From assembly GCF_001613205.1 (NCBI RefSeq), contig NZ_BDBX01000050.1:22417-86416 (forward strand): DNA of 64,000 nt. Reading direction: 5' to 3'. The notes under the pieces were generated by a model that saw nothing but the letters and a program-made list of their open reading frames with translations, ran no database searches and was not told the DNA's origin. Below are positions 24,962 through 33,457 of this stretch, piece by piece. Every line of letters starts with the position of its first letter. The first letter of the stretch is position 1. Origin of the DNA: Nocardia sienata NBRC 100364 (GTDB lineage: Bacteria > Actinomycetota > Actinomycetes > Mycobacteriales > Mycobacteriaceae). The position numbers and the translations under genes were made by a program.

Positions 24962-26323
24962 ATGGGTGCGGTTAGGACGGTCACCGGTTCCGAGCGAGAG
25001 CTGTCCGGACCCGAGGACCCGCAGCCGGTGCGGTGGTCGTGGCCCGCGCGGGTGGCGTTCCGGTTCGGAGTCGTCTACAGCGTGATCTTCTGCGTGATGA
25101 TCGGGCAGATACTGTTCGTGTTCGCGGGGTTCACCCACAAGTTCCTACCCGATACCGCACCGATGTGGCCGCTGCTGGCGGCGGAGTCGGTGCTGAAGTG
25201 GGTGGGACAGACGGTTTTCGGTATCGATGTGCAGTTCCACCGCTACTCCGGCAGCGGCGACCAGGCCATCATCTGGGTGATGGTGTTCACCGCGCTGGTG
25301 GTAGCGGCCGTGGCGGCGGTGCTGTGGTCGGTGCTCGACCGGCGGCGCCTCGCGTACCCGCGGGCCGGCGCGTGGTTCCTGACGATCCTGCGGTTTTGTA
25401 TCGCCGGGCAGATGCTGTTCTACGGTATCGCCAAGGCGGTGCCGACCCAGATGCCGCCGCCGCCGTTCTCGGCGCTCATCCAGCCCTACGGTCAGCTCAC
25501 CCCGATGGCGGTGCTGTGGCTGCAGGTGGGTAGCGCGCCGGTGTACGAGATCCTGCTCGGGGTCGCGGAACTGATCGGTGGCCTGCTGCTGCTGGTACCG
25601 CGCACGGCCACCCTCGGCGCGATGCTGAGTGTGGTGAGCATGGCGCAGGTGTTCGTGCTGAACATGACCTTCGATGTGCCGGTCAAGATCCTGTCGTTCC
25701 ACCTGCTGGTCTTCTCGCTGGTCCTGCTCGCCCCGCAGGCCCGCCGATTCGCGGATTTCTTCCTGCTCGCCCGCCGTGCCGATCCCGCCCTGCAGCCACC
25801 CTTGTTCACGAGCCCGCGCGCTATACGGATCGCCGGGTTCGCCCAGGCGGCGCTCGGTATCTGGCTGGTTGTCGGAGTAGCGGTGCTCGGCTGGTCCAGC
25901 TGGCGGGATTACGGCGGCGGTGCGCCCGAGCCCGAGCTGTACGGGCTGTGGGAGGTGACCGAGTTCCGGATGGACGGCCGGCCGGTACCCCCGCTGCTCA
26001 CCGATCCGGACCGCTGGCAGCGGCTGGTGATCGAAGCCGAGGGCGTGGTGTCGTGGCAGCGGATGGACGGGGCGTTGGTGACGGTGCCCGCACAGATCGA
26101 CGGGACCGCGCACACTCTCACGGTTGTCGCTCCGGCGGGTACCGACCCGGCGAGCATGCCGACCGCCGACTTCGTCTATGTCCGTCCGGAATCCGGCGTC
26201 CTGCGCCTGGACGGAGAGCTGGACGGCCGGCCGGTGACCATCGCGCTACGAGCGGCCGACCCCGATGCCTTCCCCCTGAACGGTCCGCGGTTCCACTGGG
26301 TGCAGGACTATCCCGCTCAGTAG
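24962..26323 (+). CDS. DoxX-like multi-pass membrane protein with C-terminal soluble domain
   Basis: 453 residues from ATG 24962; an earlier ATG would add 50 Gly/Arg residues. Hydrophobic segments occur near 45 (VVYSVIFCVMIGQILFVFAG), 120, 160, 215, 250, 275 and 330, in a DoxX/SURF4-like layout (FLTILRFCIAGQMLFYGIAK, LLGVAELIGGLLLLVP). The last ~110 residues (ELYGLWEVTEFRMDGRPVPP) form a beta-rich soluble domain. Function unknown; DoxX relatives are linked to redox or thiosulfate systems. Upstream lies the 24783 palindrome; downstream it converges with the PPE-like gene, 17 bp apart. Confidence 0.72.
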   Translation: MGAVRTVTGSERELSGPEDPQPVRWSWPARVAFRFGVVYSVIFCVMIGQILFVFAGFTHKFLPDTAPMWPLLAAESVLKWVGQTVFGIDVQFHRYSGSGDQAIIWVMVFTALVVAAVAAVLWSVLDRRRLAYPRAGAWFLTILRFCIAGQMLFYGIAKAVPTQMPPPPFSALIQPYGQLTPMAVLWLQVGSAPVYEILLGVAELIGGLLLLVPRTATLGAMLSVVSMAQVFVLNMTFDVPVKILSFHLLVFSLVLLAPQARRFADFFLLARRADPALQPPLFTSPRAIRIAGFAQAALGIWLVVGVAVLGWSSWRDYGGGAPEPELYGLWEVTEFRMDGRPVPPLLTDPDRWQRLVIEAEGVVSWQRMDGALVTVPAQIDGTAHTLTVVAPAGTDPASMPTADFVYVRPESGVLRLDGELDGRPVTIALRAADPDAFPLNGPRFHWVQDYPAQ

Positions 26324-26340
26324 CGCACCCCGGGTCCGCC

Positions 26341-27414
26341 TCAGGATTGTGGCGGAATGACTCCGGGCTGGTCGGGGGCGCGCTGTCCGGGTACCGGTCC
26401 GGTGATACCGGGCTGCCCGGCCGGATCGGAGAGCGGTACCGCGGTCGGATTCGGCGGCGCGGGGGGCTCCGGCTCGGCCGGATCCGCGGGAGCGGGCGGT
26501 TGTTCGGCGGCGGGGGGTTGGACGGGTGGTGCCGGGGGTGGCGGCGGTGCGGTACCCCCGGGAGTGGACTCCGCGGGGGGCGCCGAGCCGTCGGTCGGCT
26601 GCGGAACCTCGGGTGCCGATGGCCGCGGGGCTCCGCCGCCGGGTTCGGGAGACGGCGCGGGGGTGCCCTCCGGAACTGCGGGTCCCTCCGGCGTGGGGGC
26701 CGCCGGGGCCGAACCGCTCAGCGGCACCGGCGCCGGCTCGGCGGTGCCCCCGGACTCGGTGGCCTCGCCGCTGGGTGCGGGGGGATCTTCCACAGCCGGT
26801 GCCGACTCCACGCCGACCGCGGAATCGGTCTGAGCGCGGGGCGCCGGCGGCGGACCGAGCGGGGGCAGCGGGCCGGGAGCGGCCGGCGGTTCGGGCAGCG
26901 CGGGCACCGCGGTACCTGCCGCGAGATAAGCGGGCTTGTAGACCATGTTCATGGTGAGGATCGCTTCCTGGCGCAGCACCTCCTGCACCATCTGCGCGTC
27001 GATCACCTTGGCCGCCTCCAAGAGCCGGGCCAACGCGCCGACCGGGCCGGAATCACCGGGCGGCACCACCGCGATCTTCACCGCTTCCGCGGCCGCGGCC
27101 ACCGCGCCCAGGCGCAACCCCACCTGACCGAGCACGCCGGCCAGTTCCTCCACCGAATCGGCGAAACTGCGGGTGCTGGCGAAGGCGGCGTCGGCGGCCT
27201 CACCGTCCCATTCCATTGCGTTCATCACCCGGTCCGCACCGGCGCGGGTCAGCGGCAGCGAGGTCTGCAAGGTGGTGGCGGCGTGCATCCAGGTGCCGGA
27301 GACCCGCAGGATTTCACCGGCATCGATCTGCTGGGTGGCCCGATAGATGTCCTCATGGCGCATGGCCTCGAAATGCTCCATGGCGCTGATGTAATCGGGA
27401 TCATTGCGTGTCAC
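26341..27414 (-). CDS. PPE-like type VII secretion partner with Pro-rich tail
   Basis: 357 residues, GTG start with GAAGGAGG upstream. Residues 1-185 are helical with a WDG (WxG) turn at about residue 69 in AMEWDGEAADAAF, resembling the N-terminal helical pair of PPE and WXG proteins. Residues 190-357 are a Pro/Ala/Glu/Gly-rich, probably disordered tail. Last gene of a leftward trio with an EspG-like gene and a small YxxxD protein, the same trio of functions as PE-PPE-espG. A role as a secreted or surface protein is inference. Confidence 0.7.
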   Translation of the reverse strand: MTRNDPDYISAMEHFEAMRHEDIYRATQQIDAGEILRVSGTWMHAATTLQTSLPLTRAGADRVMNAMEWDGEAADAAFASTRSFADSVEELAGVLGQVGLRLGAVAAAAEAVKIAVVPPGDSGPVGALARLLEAAKVIDAQMVQEVLRQEAILTMNMVYKPAYLAAGTAVPALPEPPAAPGPLPPLGPPPAPRAQTDSAVGVESAPAVEDPPAPSGEATESGGTAEPAPVPLSGSAPAAPTPEGPAVPEGTPAPSPEPGGGAPRPSAPEVPQPTDGSAPPAESTPGGTAPPPPPAPPVQPPAAEQPPAPADPAEPEPPAPPNPTAVPLSDPAGQPGITGPVPGQRAPDQPGVIPPQS

Positions 27415-27478
27415 AAGGCCTCCTTCGAAGCAGGTGCCTGCGGTACGGGGCGGCCGAAACGTCGGCGGGGGTATCGCC

Positions 27479-27853
27479 TCATCGGTCGAGCCGCGCTTCG
27501 AGGGCGCGTACCGCGGCGGCGTTCGCGGCGTCGGCCTCGTCGTAGAGCCCGCCGCTGACCAGGAACGCTTCCTTCATCCGGTAGGCCGCTTCGATGTAGT
27601 GATCGAGCAGGGCGGCCGCGTCGCGTGCCTTGTGCCCGAACCCGGCCTGTAGCTGCTGCGCCGAGACCAGACCCCCGAAACCTTGTGGATCGGAGGCGTC
27701 TTCCAGGCGCTGCCGCAGATGGATGAGCCGATCGGCCTGGCGGTCGTAGAGTTCCGCGCAGCGGCGTGCCGCCTCCGGATCGAACTTGACCGTTCCCGCG
27801 TGGGCTGCCTGGCGGAACCGGACGATCTCGGCGCGGCTGTCTTCGATCTTCAT
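27479..27853 (-). CDS. Small helical protein with YxxxD secretion motif (PE/Esx-like)
   Basis: 124 residues from ATG 27853 with GGAGGGG about 10 nt upstream. All-helical and Ala/Arg-rich. The C-terminal helix holds YDEAD at about residue 104, an exact match to the YxxxD/E export signal of type VII substrates. No WxG turn is seen here, but the neighbour supplies one (WDG), so the two may form a heterodimer in the way PE and PPE do. It lies between the EspG-like and PPE-like genes, 64 bp from the latter and 79 bp from the former. Confidence 0.65.
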   Translation of the reverse strand: MKIEDSRAEIVRFRQAAHAGTVKFDPEAARRCAELYDRQADRLIHLRQRLEDASDPQGFGGLVSAQQLQAGFGHKARDAAALLDHYIEAAYRMKEAFLVSGGLYDEADAANAAAVRALEARLDR

Positions 27854-27932
27854 GACGCGTACCCCTCCGTCGGTCAGGCCCAGCGTAGCCGGAACCGGTG
27901 GCCCGGGGCAGCCGCTCCGGCGCGATATCGGC

Positions 27933-28631
27933 TCAGCCGGGAATCCGCTTCTGCAGATGCGCTGCCAGTTGTTCACCGGATGCGGGCACCATGTGCACGA
28001 ACTCGTCCGCCTTGAGCAGGTAGCGGCCGTCGTTTTCCACATCGAGCCAGGTGTAGTGCAGCGGCGGCGGCGAATTCGGCCGGTCCAGATGTGATTCGAT
28101 CCGGATGTGACCCTCGGCGGTATGCCGGGCGCACAGCAGTTTCCGGATCAGCGGTGCGGCACGTTCTTCCTGGATCACGGTTTCGGTATCGCGTACCGCC
28201 GCGGCCGAGGCGGTACGGGCGGGGTGACGGCCGGCGGGCGCCTTCGGCAGCAGTGCCGCCATCCGGGCCCCGAGTTTCGTGCTGTGCCCGATCGAGAGCT
28301 GGACCGGCCCGCCGAATTCCCGGGTGCGGCCGGGGGCCTGGACTGCCAGGACCGCGCGGTCGTAGACGACGCAGCCCAGTACGCGCAGTTCCCGGCCCGG
28401 TTCGGGCGCCCCGCCGATGGCGATCACCCGGGTCTGCGGCAGCGCGAGAATGCGCAGGCAGGCGTCGAGATCGGGGTCGGGTGGGAAGCGCTGGGCCAGC
28501 TCGGCGCGCAGGAGCCGGGCGTCGCGCTCGGTGCGCGGCGATTCGAGTACCCGCAGCGGATAGGGGATCCGGTCGAGATCGGCGCGACGCCATACATGCG
28601 CGAACTCGTCGGGGGTCAGGCTCCAACTCAC
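27933..28631 (-). CDS. EspG-family ESX secretion-associated chaperone
   Basis: 232 residues, GTG start at 28631. It starts SWSLTPDEFAHVWRRADLDRIP and continues PYPLRVLES, the standard opening of EspG proteins. The central beta region (VIAIGGAPEPGRELRVLGCVVYDRAVLAVQ) and a C-terminal helix follow. EspG proteins bind PE-PPE heterodimers in the cytosol and deliver them to an ESX system. First gene of the trio, so chaperone and cargo would be made together. No ESX core component (EccC, EccD, mycosin) is in this window, so the cassette must rely on a secretion system elsewhere. Confidence 0.8.
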   Translation of the reverse strand: MSWSLTPDEFAHVWRRADLDRIPYPLRVLESPRTERDARLLRAELAQRFPPDPDLDACLRILALPQTRVIAIGGAPEPGRELRVLGCVVYDRAVLAVQAPGRTREFGGPVQLSIGHSTKLGARMAALLPKAPAGRHPARTASAAAVRDTETVIQEERAAPLIRKLLCARHTAEGHIRIESHLDRPNSPPPLHYTWLDVENDGRYLLKADEFVHMVPASGEQLAAHLQKRIPG

Positions 28632-28980
28632 GCGGTATCACATCCTCACCGAAACCTGCGCGGGCCTTCTCAGCCTATCGGTTGTTCGGCCCTACCCCGA
28701 CCTCGGCACGGCCGGGACCGGTGACCGCGCGGTCGGACACAAAATCCGAATACGCGGTGGAGGAGGTCGTTCTCGGGTTTACTCGTCGGCACGGACGACG
28801 ATGTCCTGTTGTGGCAGACCGGGTTGGAGGTCGGTTCTTGCGGGTGCTCGGGACGGACGACACCGAGACGGAGATCGTGGCGCGGCGTGGTGCGGCCCGC
28901 CGGCCGTGCGTGCCGGATGCGCGACTACCGGCGTGGACAGCGACCGGCGCCGCGGGCGCTCGCCTTCGCGGGAGCCGGCG
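28632..28980. other. Divergent intergenic region, EspG-like / PEP-utilising-like genes
   Basis: 349 bp with no supported gene. Open frames through it translate to Arg-rich sequence without domain character. GGGTTTACTC near 28775 is the most AT-rich point and might hold a -10 element for the rightward operon, but no matching -35 is convincing. GGGAGCC just before 28981 can act as the SD of the PEP-utilising-like gene. Confidence 0.5.
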
Positions 28981-30498
28981 ATGGCGGGGGTGATCCGGGG
29001 CGCGGGCGAACCGGTGGCGCCGGGGGAACCGAGGATCTGGGACGATGCCGCCACCGCAGAGGTCTTCCCCGGGACCACCGCACCGCTGACCTTCACTATC
29101 GCCGCCGGACTGCTCGGACGGGTGTGCCGCGAATACGCGCGTTCGCTCGGTGTCCCGGAAGACCAGCTGGCGCAGACGGATACGTGGACGCCATACCTGC
29201 TGGGCAGTTTCCATGGACGGGTCTATCTCGATCTGCTGCACTGGTACCGGCTGGCGGCCGTCGCGCCCGGTCATCGGCTGAACCGCCGCGGGTTGGAGGC
29301 GGTCCTGGGCGCGGCCGACCCGCTGCTCGACGAGATCGCGGAAAGTCTGCGGCCCTTCACCTTCGAGTCGCGGGGACGCCGGATCCGGTCGCGAATCCGG
29401 ACGACCGGGGTCTTCGTGCACCGGGTATTGCGGATGGAATCGATGATGCGGGAGTTCTGCACCGAATTCGACCGCGTCTGTGATCGTTACGAGGCGATGG
29501 ACTACGTGCACGGGGAGCACGCCTACGCGGAGTATCGGCGCCTGGACCGGGAGCTGGTCCTGCTGTGGGGCCCTGCGACGGTGCTGGACGCTCTCGCGCT
29601 GATCCTCACCGGCGCTGTGGTCGCGCTGACGGAGGCCTATCTGCCCGAGGCGCCCGCGGCGTTCCGGTACGCGGCGCTGCGGCCTCCCGCGGATACCGCA
29701 TCACCTCGTGTCCCGGAACACCCGGCCGTCGGGAAGCCGGTTGCCACCGGAGTCGACCCCGACGCCTACCTCGACCGGAGGCTGGGCGGTCCGCGTCGAT
29801 GGCTCTACGATCTGATACGGGTGCGCGCGGCGCGCTGTGCCGCGCACCGGGACGCCATCCGGTCGAGCCGGATCCGTGCGGCGGGTCTGGCCGAGGCCAT
29901 GATCCGGGTGATGGCCCGCGACCTCGCCGGGCGCGCGATCCTCCACGACCCCGCCGAGGTCCGCTATCTCACCGTCGGCGAACTGCGCGACTGCTACGAC
30001 CGGGTGCCGATACCGGATCTGCGGGCCCGGATCGCGGCGCGGAAGGCCGCCCACGCCGCCGGCGAGCTCTCGGCTCCGGTACGTTTCAGTACCGAAGGCT
30101 CCGATTTCTCGGATACCGAACTGACAGAACAGGGTTGGGCGCTGCGAGCCCGGATCACGGCCGCGCGCGACGGTGAAATTCTCACCGGCACCGCGTCCGC
30201 CGCGGGCGTGGCCGAGGGGACCGCGGTGGTGGCGGATCGATCGACCGACCCGGCCCCGGGGATTCTGGTCACCGAGAGTGCCGATCCGCACTGGGTGGCG
30301 GCGCTACCGTCGGCGTCGGCCCTGGTGATCGAACACGGTGGCCCGCTCACCGCGGTGGCGACCGTCGCCCGGGGGCTCGGAGTGCCCACGGTGGTACGGG
30401 TACCGGGATGTACCGCGAAACTGCGGACCGGTATGCGGCTGCGGGTGGACGGGTCCGCGGGTACGGTGACGGTTTTGTCCGGGGCGGGCCGAAGATGA
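28981..30498 (+). CDS. Degenerate PEP-utilising (PEP synthase/rifampin phosphotransferase-like) protein lacking ATP-grasp domain and catalytic His
   Basis: 505 residues from ATG 28981 (GGGAGCC upstream). The N-terminal part, WDDAATAEVFPGTTAPLTFTIA, resembles the linker that follows the ATP-grasp domain of PEP synthases and rifampin phosphotransferases, but no ATP-grasp domain precedes it. The C-terminal 90 residues are the swivelling phosphohistidine domain, with the family pattern GGxxSHxA reading GGPLTAVA at about 453-460. The catalytic His is replaced by Ala (about residue 458), so phosphotransfer by the usual mechanism is impossible. It sits 10 bp before an NDK-like gene. Probable role: pseudoenzyme, binding or regulatory. 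Function unknown. Confidence 0.72.
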   Translation: MAGVIRGAGEPVAPGEPRIWDDAATAEVFPGTTAPLTFTIAAGLLGRVCREYARSLGVPEDQLAQTDTWTPYLLGSFHGRVYLDLLHWYRLAAVAPGHRLNRRGLEAVLGAADPLLDEIAESLRPFTFESRGRRIRSRIRTTGVFVHRVLRMESMMREFCTEFDRVCDRYEAMDYVHGEHAYAEYRRLDRELVLLWGPATVLDALALILTGAVVALTEAYLPEAPAAFRYAALRPPADTASPRVPEHPAVGKPVATGVDPDAYLDRRLGGPRRWLYDLIRVRAARCAAHRDAIRSSRIRAAGLAEAMIRVMARDLAGRAILHDPAEVRYLTVGELRDCYDRVPIPDLRARIAARKAAHAAGELSAPVRFSTEGSDFSDTELTEQGWALRARITAARDGEILTGTASAAGVAEGTAVVADRSTDPAPGILVTESADPHWVAALPSASALVIEHGGPLTAVATVARGLGVPTVVRVPGCTAKLRTGMRLRVDGSAGTVTVLSGAGRR

Positions 30499-30508
30499 GG
30501 TGGAGTAG

Positions 30509-31435
30509 ATGACCGATTCGCACACCGCGCGAACCACCGCGCCGCCACCGCCGGACCCGCTCTCGGTTCTGCTGTCGGCGCTCACACCGGTCGAGGACAA
30601 GGCGGCCGCCTACCTCGGTGATACCTATGTGCTCGAATGCGTCGACCAGCTCCGGCGGCTGCGGATCGATCCCGCCGCGTTCGCGTCCCGTCATTCGCTA
30701 CTACTGCTGACGCCCGGCGCCATCGTCGCCCGGGCGGTGGATCCGACGCTGAAATGGCTGTCCGGCAACGGCTTCCGCGTCGTCGATGCGGAAGCCGTGC
30801 CGCTGAACCGCCATCTGGTGCGCGCACTGTGGCGTTACACCTGGCACACCGCCTCACCGGAGCGGCGCCGGCTCACCGATCTGCTGGCCGGGATATCCGA
30901 GGCGCTGCTGCTGGTCGTCACCGGACCCGACGGTGACCTCCCGGCCCCGGTGCGGCTGGCCGATGGCTCCGGTCCCGGCGACCCGACGCAGCGGCGCCCG
31001 GGACAGCTGCGCTACCTGCTCGGCCGGCGCAGGACAGTGCTCGACCCCGTGCACACTCCGGAAGACCCCGCCGATGTCGTGCGGGAACTGGCCGTCTTCT
31101 TCCCCGAGACCCGCCGTGCGGAGGTGATCTCCCGGGCCTACACCGGTGCCGACAGCGCCGAGACCGCCCGCAACCTCGCCGATGCCCTTTACGCCCGGAC
31201 ACCGTGCCGGTCCTTCGACGAGACCGTCGCGCTCGACCGCATCCTGCGCGATCTCGATCGGGTGGGCGCCCCCGCGCCGGCGGATTTCGACGCCGGGTCC
31301 GCCGGAGCCCGCGCCGCGATGCTGACCCGGGCCCTGGCGTCCGGACTCGATATCGACGCGTGGTCGGCGATCGTCCTCGGCGCGGAGGTGCTGCCGATGG
31401 GGGCCGAACCCGGACCACAGGCCCTGCGACCGTGA
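30509..31435 (+). CDS. Divergent NDK-domain protein (putative pseudo-kinase)
   Basis: 308 residues; ATG with AGGTGGAG upstream, 10 bp after the PEP-utilising-like gene. Residues 62-205 align by eye along the whole length of the canonical Ndk at 8599: LLLLTPGAIVARAV replaces LILIKPDGVARG, PGQLRYLLG replaces PGSIRGDLG, and PVHTPEDPADVVRELAVFF replaces LVHGSDSPDSAKREIALWF. The conserved Lys of the nucleotide loop is Thr68 and the Asn two or three residues before the histidine is not kept, but a His is retained at 182. About 60 extra residues at the N-terminus and 100 at the C-terminus are unassigned. Catalysis is doubtful. Confidence 0.7.
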   Translation: MTDSHTARTTAPPPPDPLSVLLSALTPVEDKAAAYLGDTYVLECVDQLRRLRIDPAAFASRHSLLLLTPGAIVARAVDPTLKWLSGNGFRVVDAEAVPLNRHLVRALWRYTWHTASPERRRLTDLLAGISEALLLVVTGPDGDLPAPVRLADGSGPGDPTQRRPGQLRYLLGRRRTVLDPVHTPEDPADVVRELAVFFPETRRAEVISRAYTGADSAETARNLADALYARTPCRSFDETVALDRILRDLDRVGAPAPADFDAGSAGARAAMLTRALASGLDIDAWSAIVLGAEVLPMGAEPGPQALRP

Positions 31436-31534
31436 CCGCGGCCGACCGGCGGACCGGCTCGCGCTGACCCCGGATCGTGCCGGAAGTGCCGACGAGCGTG
31501 TCGGCGGTAAGCGCCCACCTGCGAGAATTCCCGA

Positions 31535-33394
31535 ATGCACATCGCGATCGGCCTTGTTGTCCTGGTGGCCTCGGCGGCGGCCGTGGCGGCGCTGGCGCGC
31601 CGGGTCGGAATCTCCGAACCCCTCGCCCTGACCCTGGCGGGGGTCGCCGCGTCGTATCTGCCGTTCGTTCCCGAGGTGCACCTGGAACCGGAGATCGTCC
31701 TGCTCGGTCTACTGCCGCCGCTGCTGTACACCGCGGCGATCCGTACCTCGCTGGTGGATTTCCGGGCCAATATCGGCGCGATCGCGCTGCTGTCGGTGGG
31801 GCTGGTCCTGTTCAGTACGTTCACGGTGGCCGCGGTCGTCTGGTGGCTGCTGCCGGTGCCGTTCGCCGTGGCCGTGGCGCTGGGCGCGGTGGTGGCACCG
31901 CCGGACGCCGTGGCCGCGACCGCGGTGGCGCGGCGGATCGGGATGCCGCGGCGGATCGTATCCATCCTCGAAGCGGAGTCGCTGTTCAACGACGCCACCG
32001 CGCTGGTGGCGTTGCGGACCGCGATCGCGGCGTCGGCAGGAGCGGTGTCGGTGTGGAATGCCGGCGGTGATTTCCTGCTTGCCGCCGGTGGCGGCGCGGT
32101 GGTGGGGATCGCGGTCGCCTATGCGCTCGCCCTGCTGCGCCGGCGGATCACCGATCCGGTCCTGGACACCACCCTGTCCTTCCTGGCGCCGTTCCTGGCC
32201 TATCTGCCGGCCGAGGAGATCCACGCCTCGGGCGTGATCGCCGTGGTCACCTGCGGGATGATCCTGGGGCACGGGGCGCCGGTGTGGCAGAGCGCGGCTT
32301 CACGTACCGCCGAACGCACCAACTGGGGAACCGTGCAGTTCATCCTGGAGAGCGCGGTGTTCCTCATCATCGGGCTGCAGGTGAACACGATCGTCCGGGA
32401 CGCGTGGGCGAGCGGGCTGGACCACGGCACGCTGATCGTGACGGCGATCGCGGTCCTGCTGGCGGTGATACTGGCCCGACCGGTCTGGATCTTCGGCTAT
32501 GCCCTCCTCGAGCGGGCGTTCGGGCGATCGCCGGCGCCCGCGGCCCATTCGACGGTGGTCTCCTGGGCCGGGATGCGCGGGGTGGTGACCCTGGCCGCCG
32601 TGCTGCTGCTGCCCGCGAACACTCCCCAGCTGCCGGTATTGAAACTGCTGGCCCTCGTCGTCGTCGCGGGCACCCTGCTGCTCCAGGGCACCTCGCTGTC
32701 GTGGCTGGTCCGCCGATTGCGGCTGCGCGGGCCGAGCCGTGCCGAGGATGCGCTGCAGAAGGCGAATCTGCTGACCCAGGCGTCCAACGCGGGCCTCACC
32801 GCGCTGGACGCGGCGATCGGTCCGGACACCCCGGAAGAGGTCGTGCACTCCCTGCGTGACCGGGTGACGTGGCGGACCAATGCCGCCTGGGAGCGGCTGG
32901 GCCGGCCGGAATCCGAGCTGGCGACCCCCACCGCCGAATACCGCCGGTTGCGGCTGGTGATGTTGCGGGCCGAACGGGAGACGGTGCTGCGGGTCCGCGA
33001 CTCGGGCGCTGTGGACTACGAGATCCTGCAGCATGTACTGGCCCGGCTGGACCTCGAGGAGTCCATGATCGACAGGTTCGACGAAGGCGACGAGGAGGAG
33101 CGGCCCGAGCCGCTGGCGGTCCCCGGCGGCGCGGCCGAGGACTGCGCGCATCTGCAGGCCGCCCCGTTGGTGTGCGAATCCGGCGGGCCGGATGTGTGTG
33201 CGCAATGTGTGGCGGAGGGTCTGACGTGGGTGCATCTGCGCATGTGCTTGACGTGCGGAAATATCGGCTGCTGTGAATCCTCACCGGGAAACCACGCGGC
33301 CGGCCACTACACGTCGACAAGCCACCCGGTCATACGCAGTGTGGAGCCCGGCGAGGCGTGGCGCTGGTGCTATGTGGACGAACTCCTGGGCTGA
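31535..33394 (+). CDS. Na+/H+ antiporter (CPA1 type) with C-terminal UBP-type zinc finger
   Basis: 619 residues. Residues 1-410 hold about 12 hydrophobic helices; GAVVAPPDAVAATAVARRIG and ILEAESLFNDATALVALRTA are the ion-binding motifs of NhaP/NHE antiporters (PPDA and ESLFND). Residues 410-530 are a cytosolic helical region. The last ~80 residues are a zinc-finger UBP: CAHL, CAQC, then MCLTCGNIGCCESSPGNHAAGHY, which supplies the Cys/His ligands. UBP fingers bind ubiquitin C-termini in eukaryotes; actinobacterial antiporters carrying them are known in databases but unexplained. ATG start; no SD seen. Confidence 0.87.
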   Translation: MHIAIGLVVLVASAAAVAALARRVGISEPLALTLAGVAASYLPFVPEVHLEPEIVLLGLLPPLLYTAAIRTSLVDFRANIGAIALLSVGLVLFSTFTVAAVVWWLLPVPFAVAVALGAVVAPPDAVAATAVARRIGMPRRIVSILEAESLFNDATALVALRTAIAASAGAVSVWNAGGDFLLAAGGGAVVGIAVAYALALLRRRITDPVLDTTLSFLAPFLAYLPAEEIHASGVIAVVTCGMILGHGAPVWQSAASRTAERTNWGTVQFILESAVFLIIGLQVNTIVRDAWASGLDHGTLIVTAIAVLLAVILARPVWIFGYALLERAFGRSPAPAAHSTVVSWAGMRGVVTLAAVLLLPANTPQLPVLKLLALVVVAGTLLLQGTSLSWLVRRLRLRGPSRAEDALQKANLLTQASNAGLTALDAAIGPDTPEEVVHSLRDRVTWRTNAAWERLGRPESELATPTAEYRRLRLVMLRAERETVLRVRDSGAVDYEILQHVLARLDLEESMIDRFDEGDEEERPEPLAVPGGAAEDCAHLQAAPLVCESGGPDVCAQCVAEGLTWVHLRMCLTCGNIGCCESSPGNHAAGHYTSTSHPVIRSVEPGEAWRWCYVDELLG

Positions 33395-33457
33395 TCTCGA
33401 TAGAGCCGGCGGTGGGCGGACCGGCCGCTGTCGGTGGCCTGCGGCAGTATGGGCGCC

